12,642 nucleotides of DNA from Kiritimatiellia bacterium. GTDB taxonomy: Bacteria > Verrucomicrobiota > Kiritimatiellia > RFP12 > UBA1067. The position numbers were made by a program, and so were the translations under genes. The first letter of the stretch is position 1; each line of letters starts with the position of its first letter. Positions 7,644 through 12,642 of this stretch are shown here, piece by piece. The stretch lies in NCBI GenBank assembly GCA_024405255.1, contig JAKSOY010000123.1, positions 1 through 12,642 on the forward strand. The letters are read 5' to 3'. The notes under the pieces are model-generated. The model ran no database searches. It saw only the letters and a program-made list of their open reading frames with translations, and was not told where the DNA came from.

Positions 7644-10024
7644 AGCGGATTCTGATCACGTGTGCGGCCGTGTGTTTGGCACTGGCCGCGACCGCCGCGC
7701 GGACGACGCGCCATTCCTCAACCTCCACTTCGTCCACGCGGCGAAGTGGAAGCAGCAGTGGCAAAAGTACATCGCATGTGGCCGACGAGTTTCGTCCGCG
7801 GGCCGCAAATCGCTCGGTGACGGCGGCTTCTTTCGCGCCGAAGCGTACGAAGCCGGTGTTCACGGGCGAATTTGTGGTGGACGTGATCTTCATTACCTTC
7901 CCCGACTGCGAAGATGTCGATCTTGCGCAGGGCGTAAAGTCTCTCTCGCGTGTGCGCGGGAGTACCATTTCCGACTATTACAAAGAGTATTCGCAAGGCA
8001 TCACGTGGCCGGTGCTGCGTACATTTGCGCGGCCCTACCAGGCGCCGCATCCGCTGGGGTACTATTGCCGGCACGACCATTTTTCGAACCGCATCGGGTT
8101 CGGCGGTGGCGAAGGCGGCGCGCGGGCGGCGGAACTGCGCGCGGCCGCATTGGCGGCCTCGAAGAGCTTCGGCTATCTTGAGGGGTCGCCGTCGGGCAAA
8201 GCGTCGGTCACCTGCTATTGCTATTGCCGTGCGCTCAATTCGGAACGTGTGGAACGCCTGCTGCGTCCGCACTATCCGAAGAAGGAAGACGGCACGGATG
8301 AAATCGGCATGTACAAGCCGCCGATTCCGTGGCGCGATCCGCTGTGGCCGAACAGCATTCCGCAGGTGATGTATCCCGGCGACGGCGGCACGATGGTACA
8401 CGAACTGGGCCACGTGCTCGGTGCGCCGGACTTCTATCACGCGACGGAAAAGTACGACGGTCTACCGGGCAGCCCGTCGCTGCCGTGGGCGTGGGGTCCG
8501 ACGGGGCCTGCCTATTGCCGCTACATCTACCAGGGCTTTCTGCCGGCGACATCCTATCCGATGTACACGCAGAGCGGCACCTATACGATTTCGCCGCGTG
8601 CGACGAATCCGGCGGGCGACAAGGCGCTGGGGTGCTTCGTGCCGTCGGCGCATCCGAACTATCTGTTCTACCTCGAATATGTGAAGGATGAAAAGGCGCC
8701 GATCGGTTCGGCGGGACAGGAAGGCCTGCTCATCCACGTCATCAACGTCACGTTCTCGTCGCCGATGATGGGACCGCCGGATCTGTGCTACACGTACCGT
8801 CCGAACGATCCGTATTTCCGTGCGCTCAACGGGCATACGAGCGAGGCCTTCTTCCGCGAGGGGGACAAGTTTGACGCGGAGTCGAATCCGGCTGCGCGTC
8901 TGCCGAACCTCATTCCGGCGGGCATTTCCGTCAAGAACATCAAGTTCTCGAGTGAAGGCGCGACTTTCGATTTGACCGTCGAAAAGAAGAAGCTGGCGGC
9001 GCGCGAGATTTCGTCCAGCCTGCTGCCGAAGGTGGCGCTCACGGAAGTCGACGAACTGCTGCCCACGAGCTTCCGGGCGCATTGCGATGTCCTCTACCGT
9101 GGTGAACCGCTGATGACGGAATACGGATTCTGCTATGATGTCACGCCGCATCCGACGCTGTTGCGTGGACGCTTCCCGCTCTATCATCGCGATCGGTATG
9201 ATGGACGCATCCTCGGGCTGATGCCGGGGAAGACGTATTATGTGCGTGCCTATGTGAAGAATGCGGACGGCATCACCTACAGTGCGGAAGAGAAGAAAGT
9301 CACGTTGCCGACATTGGACGATGTGCCCGACCAGGTGGCGCCGCTGCTGACGGACCATATCCGTGGCAACTTCTACTACAACAGGTGGTACTTCCAGACC
9401 AAGCACGATGTTCACGATACGGCGAATCCGCTTCTGACGTTCATGTCGCTGGCGGCGTACTATCGGGCGCTGCCGGGGTATCCGCCGAAGGCGCGGGCGC
9501 CGTTCGACATGACGCGCATCCATTTCCATCCGAGCGACAGCCGTCCTGATTTCCGACTGGCCGAGACGGGCGAGCTGCAGGGACGCATGACACGGTTCGT
9601 GAAAGAGGCGGGATTGCGTCGGCGTGAATTCGGGGCGGGGTGGGATAAGACCTTCCTTGCGGCGCTCGGGTACCGCAAGCCGCCGAAGGAGAGCATCATC
9701 ATCCCCGTGGAGAAGGAAACGATCACGGCGTTTTCCCGGCGCATTCGCGAATCGATCACGCTGGCGCAGCCGGTGATGCTCATCCGGGAGAATCAGATCG
9801 TGCCGCCGGATACGAATTCGTACTATCCGCTCGACATCGTGTTGATCGACGGCTATTCGGGCGAGGATACGTTCCACATGAGCTTCCCCACGGGCAAGGA
9901 CCGCGGGCTTCGCCGGTCGGGCGACTATAAGCTGGAAGACGTCCTCGACTACGTGGTGCTGGCGAAACTCGTGTTCTATTCGCCGGTTCCGTCGCCGGTG
10001 TCGTTCCCGAAGTACGGGCGTTAA
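7640..10024 (+). CDS. Exported M6-type zinc metalloprotease with Fn3-like and C10-like C-terminal domains
   Basis: A 794-residue protein. Residues 1-20 are a signal peptide (MKRILITC, an Ala/Leu core, ATAA). A Ser/Thr-rich linker follows (about 21-50). The peptidase region (about 70-450) carries ISDYYKEYSQG, typical of M6 (immune inhibitor A-like) peptidases, and the zinc site HELGHVLGAPD: His254, catalytic Glu255, His258 and third ligand Asp264, all present. Residues about 456-560 look like a fibronectin type III domain (YGFCYDVTP, LMPGKTYYVRAYVKNADG). Residues about 570-794 resemble a streptopain (C10) peptidase in outline: a helix at 598 onwards ending AAYYRALPGYP, and a strand VLIDGY near 734. 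The catalytic Cys and His of that family are not visible, so it is probably a non-catalytic domain. The start sits in an ATGA overlap with the membrane-protein gene; a purine-rich GAAGGGGAAGG lies upstream. It likely cleaves extracellular or envelope proteins; the substrate is unknown. Confidence 0.85.
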   Translation: MKRILITCAAVCLALAATAARTTRHSSTSTSSTRRSGSSSGKSTSHVADEFRPRAANRSVTAASFAPKRTKPVFTGEFVVDVIFITFPDCEDVDLAQGVKSLSRVRGSTISDYYKEYSQGITWPVLRTFARPYQAPHPLGYYCRHDHFSNRIGFGGGEGGARAAELRAAALAASKSFGYLEGSPSGKASVTCYCYCRALNSERVERLLRPHYPKKEDGTDEIGMYKPPIPWRDPLWPNSIPQVMYPGDGGTMVHELGHVLGAPDFYHATEKYDGLPGSPSLPWAWGPTGPAYCRYIYQGFLPATSYPMYTQSGTYTISPRATNPAGDKALGCFVPSAHPNYLFYLEYVKDEKAPIGSAGQEGLLIHVINVTFSSPMMGPPDLCYTYRPNDPYFRALNGHTSEAFFREGDKFDAESNPAARLPNLIPAGISVKNIKFSSEGATFDLTVEKKKLAAREISSSLLPKVALTEVDELLPTSFRAHCDVLYRGEPLMTEYGFCYDVTPHPTLLRGRFPLYHRDRYDGRILGLMPGKTYYVRAYVKNADGITYSAEEKKVTLPTLDDVPDQVAPLLTDHIRGNFYYNRWYFQTKHDVHDTANPLLTFMSLAAYYRALPGYPPKARAPFDMTRIHFHPSDSRPDFRLAETGELQGRMTRFVKEAGLRRREFGAGWDKTFLAALGYRKPPKESIIIPVEKETITAFSRRIRESITLAQPVMLIRENQIVPPDTNSYYPLDIVLIDGYSGEDTFHMSFPTGKDRGLRRSGDYKLEDVLDYVVLAKLVFYSPVPSPVSFPKYGR

Positions 10025-10869
10025 ATGTACTTCAGAATCGTCGGGGTGACGTCGACCAGCGAAGTCACCTCGGCGCGGATTTCCTCCTCGTGCGGTCCGA
10101 ACGCGATAAACGGCACGGGGTTGCGCGTATGGCCGCGTTCGTTCACGGCTTCGATGTTCCCGTGGTCGGAGGTCATGACGAGGGTGATGCCGGCGGCTTC
10201 CGTGAAGCGTACGAGCGTGGCGAGAAAACGGTCATAGAGACGCAACACGCCACAGGCGCGCGCGTAGTCCGACGAGTGCCCCGCGACGTCCGTCTGGAAA
10301 AACTCGTAGAGCGTGAAGTCGTTCGCACGGGCGAGACGGAAAAGCTGTTCGGCGGCTTCCTCGGGGGTGATGAGCGGGATGTCGGGATAGCGGTCCTGGA
10401 TCGTTTCGCGCGTGAGATCCTGCAGCAGCGCTTCATTGTCCTCAAGCTTGTCGAGCGTCGAAATCACTTCCGGAACGGAAAGCGCCATGACAGTCGTCAC
10501 GCTCTTGAAGCGGCGCATCTGCAATTCGTCCGGCGAGTCGATTAGATAGGCATTGGAAAAGCAGACGCGTTTGTTGCGCGCCTTCAGGGAGAGGAAGAGG
10601 TTGCCCTCCTCGATCGTGCGGCGCAGAACGGGCCCTGGATAGCCCTCGCAGTGGCGGCCCATTGTCTGGGAGGCGTTGACGCCCGTGAACATCGTCGCCT
10701 GGCCTGTGGCGGACTGGGGAAGCCCCTCGACCGAGAGACATGCGTCAATAGGTTTCGCGTGCCGTTCGATCAAACGGCAGAGCGCGGGGCAGACTTCAGG
10801 ATTAACGGGGTTGTCCGCAGCCGGCGGACGGAGCCCAACCCCGTCGATGAACAGAAACAGAATCTTCAC
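10021..10869 (-). CDS. Alkaline-phosphatase-superfamily metalloenzyme (phosphoglycerate-mutase-like)
   Basis: A 282-residue cytoplasmic protein with the metal-binding pattern of the alkaline phosphatase superfamily. Asp9 is in FLFIDGVG, the probable nucleophile Thr55 is in SATGQATMFTG, Asp194 and His198 are in FQTDVAGH, Asp235 and His236 are in TSDHGN, and His247 is in RGHTRNPVPF. This full two-metal set argues for an active enzyme. The SATGQ...GYPGP and TSDHGN stretches recall cofactor-independent phosphoglycerate mutase and phosphopentomutase. At 282 residues it is far shorter than iPGM (about 500) and phosphopentomutase (about 390-400), with only a small cap between 86 and 190. The substrate cannot be named. 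The start is GTG at 10869-10867, fixed by the N-terminal strand carrying Asp9 and by a GTGA overlap with the upstream gene. Its stop overlaps, on the other strand, the stop of the metalloprotease gene. Confidence 0.85.
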   Translation of the reverse strand: MKILFLFIDGVGLRPPAADNPVNPEVCPALCRLIERHAKPIDACLSVEGLPQSATGQATMFTGVNASQTMGRHCEGYPGPVLRRTIEEGNLFLSLKARNKRVCFSNAYLIDSPDELQMRRFKSVTTVMALSVPEVISTLDKLEDNEALLQDLTRETIQDRYPDIPLITPEEAAEQLFRLARANDFTLYEFFQTDVAGHSSDYARACGVLRLYDRFLATLVRFTEAAGITLVMTSDHGNIEAVNERGHTRNPVPFIAFGPHEEEIRAEVTSLVDVTPTILKYI

Positions 10870-11900
10870 TTCGTCTCGGCAGGCTTCACGTCGGCAGGCT
10901 TGGCCTCGGCGGGCTTTTCCGCCGGCTTCACTTCAACAGGTTTTTCCGCCGGCTTGGTCTCGGCGGGTTTCTTTTCTTCGGGCTTCTTGAGTTCCACCGG
11001 GAAGTTGTTGTCCTTCATTTCCTGCACGAGGACCTTGAGGGAGCTTTCGTCGTCCTGAATCTTCTCAAGGGCGGTCTTGAAGTACTTGCCGGCGAGATCG
11101 CGGTATTCCTGGCTCTTGGCCGCGTTGTTGGCATCCTTCATGAACTGGGCGCAGCGCAGATAGTTGCGTGCCACGACCCAGTCGCGCGAATAGACGATGC
11201 CGGTCGTCGGGTCGCAGTCCTCGAAATCCTTTTGTTCGTCCGAAAGCATGAAGTCGATGAAGGCGAGCATCTGGGTACAGGCTTCCGGCCAGTTCTTCGC
11301 CTCCATCGCCTTGTGGGCGCGGAGCTTGGCGGCTGTCGCCTTCGCCCAGGCGGGTGTGCGGTTCGGCAGGCCTTCCTTCTCGAGCAGATTGATGGCGCCG
11401 TCGAAATCGTTTGCGAGGAAGAAGCCGTCGAGACGGCGCTCGCTCAGCGCTTGGGCGGCGTTCTTGGAGAGGTCGGGGTTCTTGAGGAGTTCGGCGGAGA
11501 AGGCGAGAAGTTCCTTCAACACCTTCACATTGGCCGGCGTCTTGCCGCCGTCGCCCGCAAAGCGGATGAACTGGTCCTCGGTAAGCTGGCCCACATAGTC
11601 GGCCGTGACCGAAGGACGATCACCCCAGCGGAGATTCCAGAATTTCCACTTCGACTGTTCCTTTTCGTCCTTGGGCTTGAACCAGATGTGCCGCGACTTT
11701 TCCGTCACAAGCTTCTGCAAGGTCGGCAGCACCGTTTCGGCCGTGGCTGCGCGCACGGCTTGCTGTGCGGCCTTACGGGCGGCCTTGCGCGTTTCATTCG
11801 TATCACGATTCTTCCAGCACCAGGAAAGCGTGCAGGCGGCGATAACCATGACGGCTGCGACAAGGGCAAGGCAAATGACGGATTTCTGCTCTGATTTCAT
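10866..11900 (-). CDS. Lipoprotein or membrane-anchored helical-repeat protein with a KPAE tail
   Basis: A 344-residue protein that I do not recognise as a named family. Residues 1-22 are a hydrophobic export signal with Lys2 and Lys6 in front. Ile-Ala-Ala-Cys at 20-23 fits a lipobox, so Cys23 may be lipidated; an uncleaved membrane anchor is the alternative. Residues 35-300 are mostly predicted helix, rich in Ala, Lys and Asp/Glu. Stretches such as LANDFDGAINLLEKEG, AKLRAHKAMEAKNWPEACTQ and YRDLAGKYFKTALEKI resemble TPR-type helix pairs. The last 40 residues (305-344) are a Lys/Pro/Ala/Glu repeat (KPAEx units), probably an extended periplasmic spacer. The ribosome binding site is strong and a -35/-10 promoter lies just upstream. 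It is followed by the AlkP-like gene with a 4-nt overlap. A scaffold role in the envelope is plausible but only inferred. Confidence 0.82.
   Translation of the reverse strand: MKSEQKSVICLALVAAVMVIAACTLSWCWKNRDTNETRKAARKAAQQAVRAATAETVLPTLQKLVTEKSRHIWFKPKDEKEQSKWKFWNLRWGDRPSVTADYVGQLTEDQFIRFAGDGGKTPANVKVLKELLAFSAELLKNPDLSKNAAQALSERRLDGFFLANDFDGAINLLEKEGLPNRTPAWAKATAAKLRAHKAMEAKNWPEACTQMLAFIDFMLSDEQKDFEDCDPTTGIVYSRDWVVARNYLRCAQFMKDANNAAKSQEYRDLAGKYFKTALEKIQDDESSLKVLVQEMKDNNFPVELKKPEEKKPAETKPAEKPVEVKPAEKPAEAKPADVKPAETK
10869..10988 (-). repeat. Degenerate in-frame repeat encoding the KPAE-rich tail
   Basis: The 3' end of the helical-repeat protein gene is made of imperfect units of about 15 bases (plus-strand look: GCCGGCTT / GCGGGCTT / GCAGGCTT spaced by TC-rich bases). 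They encode KPAET, KPAEK, KPAEA and KPADV-type pentapeptides. A 9-residue unit of the type KPAEKPxEx occurs twice. Such runs change length easily by slippage. Confidence 0.7.
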
Positions 11901-11906
11901 AAAGGA

Positions 11907-11913
11907 CTCCTTT
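11907..11913 (-). promoter_or_regulatory. Ribosome binding site of the helical-repeat protein gene
   Basis: On the minus strand AAAGGAG lies 6 bases before the ATG at 11900. The site sits in a near-palindrome, AAAGGA-C-TCCTTT on the plus strand (11901-11913), whose halves could pair only weakly because little loop is left. Confidence 0.75.
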
Positions 11914-11929
11914 CAAAATAGCTGTCAAT

Positions 11930-11958
11930 ATTATAAGATGAAAAGTCCCATGACGCAA
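11930..11958 (-). promoter_or_regulatory. Sigma-70-type promoter of the minus-strand operon
   Basis: Reading the minus strand, TTGCGT (11958-11953) is followed after 17 bases by a perfect TATAAT (11935-11930). Transcription should start near 11923, giving a leader of about 23 bases that includes the ribosome binding site. It would drive the helical-repeat protein gene and the AlkP-like gene. Confidence 0.7.
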
Positions 11959-11976
11959 GCGAGAAAAGCAGAAACT

Positions 11977-12006
11977 TTGCCACATTGCCATTTTTTTTGA
12001 TATAAT
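11977..12006 (+). promoter_or_regulatory. Sigma-70-type extended -10 promoter of the AAA-ATPase-like gene
   Basis: TTGCCA (11977-11982) and a perfect TATAAT (12001-12006) are separated by 18 bases, and TG at 11998-11999 makes an extended -10. A run of eight T lies just before the TGA. Only 7 bases separate TATAAT from the ATG at 12014, so the transcript probably begins at or next to the start codon. It is back to back with the minus-strand promoter; both fit into the 113-base divergent gap. Confidence 0.75.
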
Positions 12007-12013
12007 CCTCGCC

Positions 12014-12642
12014 ATGGCTGAACTTGAAAGGAACATCATCCCCTACGGGGAGCAGAATTTTGCGACCGTGCGCAAGGGTGGGTTGTACTATGTCGACAAG
12101 ACGCCGTACATCCGCGAACTCGAACTGCGTTCGAGCAAGGTCTTCTTCGTGCGGCCGCGGCGGATGGGCAAGTCGCTCTTCGTCGACATGCTCGCGCACT
12201 ACTACGATATCGCAGGAAAGGACGATTTCCAGGAACTTTTCGGCGGACTCGCCATCGGTGCGCGACCGACGGCTTATGTGAATTCCTTCTATGTGCTGAA
12301 ACTCGACTTCTCGCTCGTGGGCGGTTGTGAGGGGAAGTCCCTCGAGGAGAAGTTCAACGTCTATCTTTCCCAGGCGACCCGGGATTTCATATCCCACTAT
12401 CGGAAACTGCTCGATGCGGACCTCGTTGATTCTTGTGAACGCGCGGAAGGGTCGGGGGGCTTGTCGTATCTGCTGGTGACGATGCCCAAGAGAAACCTTC
12501 CGCTCTACGTCATCATCGACGAGTACGACAACTTCACGAACCAGATGCTGAAGGTGGAGAGCGTCGAACCCTACCAGTCGATCACCCACGGCGACGGCTT
12601 CTACCGCGAGTGGTTCAAGAAGTTCAAGGCCGGCGCGACGCG
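12014..12642 (+). CDS. AAA-ATPase-like / PD-(D/E)XK family protein (5' part, runs off the window)
   Basis: An open frame of 209 codons plus two bases that continues past the window edge. It has the standard start of the AAA-ATPase-like family that usually carries a C-terminal PD-(D/E)XK nuclease-like domain (DUF1703): IPYGEQNFATVRKGGLYYVDKTPYI (two short pieces, joined at residue 15), then a Walker-A-like FVRPRRMGKSLF with Gly52-Lys53-Ser54, and a Walker B-like YVIIDEYDNF with Asp169-Glu170. Full members are about 500-570 residues, so more than half is missing. These genes occur in many copies in gut Bacteroidota, spirochaetes and related anaerobes; their function is unproven. There is no Shine-Dalgarno; TATAAT lies 7 bases before the ATG, suggesting a leaderless message. 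The ATG is chosen because it opens the conserved N-terminus. Confidence 0.85.
   Translation, partial: MAELERNIIPYGEQNFATVRKGGLYYVDKTPYIRELELRSSKVFFVRPRRMGKSLFVDMLAHYYDIAGKDDFQELFGGLAIGARPTAYVNSFYVLKLDFSLVGGCEGKSLEEKFNVYLSQATRDFISHYRKLLDADLVDSCERAEGSGGLSYLLVTMPKRNLPLYVIIDEYDNFTNQMLKVESVEPYQSITHGDGFYREWFKKFKAGAT

Noticed and set aside
8462..9877. 471-codon open frame on the minus strand
   Set aside because: Antisense to the M6 protease, which has an intact zinc site; Arg-rich composition with no motif.
11232..11894. 220-codon plus-strand frame opposite the helical-repeat protein gene
   Set aside because: The minus-strand gene has a promoter, ribosome binding site and export signal; this frame has none and no domain.
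11985..11990. Second TTGCCA as a -35 element
   Set aside because: It lies only 10 bases before TATAAT at 12001, too close; the copy at 11977 has the right 18-base spacing.
11897..12589. 230-codon minus-strand frame opposite the AAA-ATPase-like gene
   Set aside because: The plus strand carries recognisable Walker-type motifs, and the minus frame would run through both divergent promoters.

Overview
The window looks like chromosomal DNA from a GC-rich, Gram-negative-type bacterium, most likely of the PVC group (Kiritimatiellota or a close relative, often from animal gut). The basis is protein content: a very large exported lamin-tail/CotH protein, a TMEM43-type membrane protein, lipoboxes with secreted multidomain proteins, and an AAA-ATPase-like protein of the kind carried in many copies by gut anaerobes. 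This placement is inference; there is no rRNA or other marker gene here.

Layout. (1) 2-75: a tRNA-Gly(CCC) with an encoded CCA end. (2) 141-10024: a tightly packed plus-strand operon behind an extended -10 promoter. It holds a small lipoprotein with an ExbD/TolR-like periplasmic domain (160-591), a 1918-residue exported protein with two lamin-tail domains, two chitobiase-C-like domains and a CotH-kinase domain (588-6344), a TMEM43-family membrane protein (6384-7643), and an exported M6-type zinc metalloprotease with a C-terminal domain resembling an inactivated C10 peptidase (7640-10024). Two of its three junctions are 4-nt ATGA overlaps. (3) 11900-10021 on the minus strand: a two-gene operon with a recognisable -35/-10 promoter. 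It encodes a lipoprotein or anchored helical-repeat protein with a Lys/Pro/Ala/Glu tail, then an alkaline-phosphatase-superfamily metalloenzyme that starts at GTG inside a GTGA overlap. (4) 12014 to the window end: the first 209 codons of an AAA-ATPase-like/PD-(D/E)XK protein, transcribed divergently from (3).

How it may work together (inference): every product of the large operon is exported or membrane-bound. They could form one cell-surface module, with a lipoprotein at the envelope, a giant adhesive or kinase-bearing surface protein, a membrane protein of the TMEM43 type and a protease for processing. No such complex is known to me. The two operons meet tail to tail with the stop codons of both strands sharing one TTAA, so no intergenic terminator separates them. 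No CRISPR array, insertion sequence, integrase or origin was seen, and no non-coding stretch exceeds about 115 bases.
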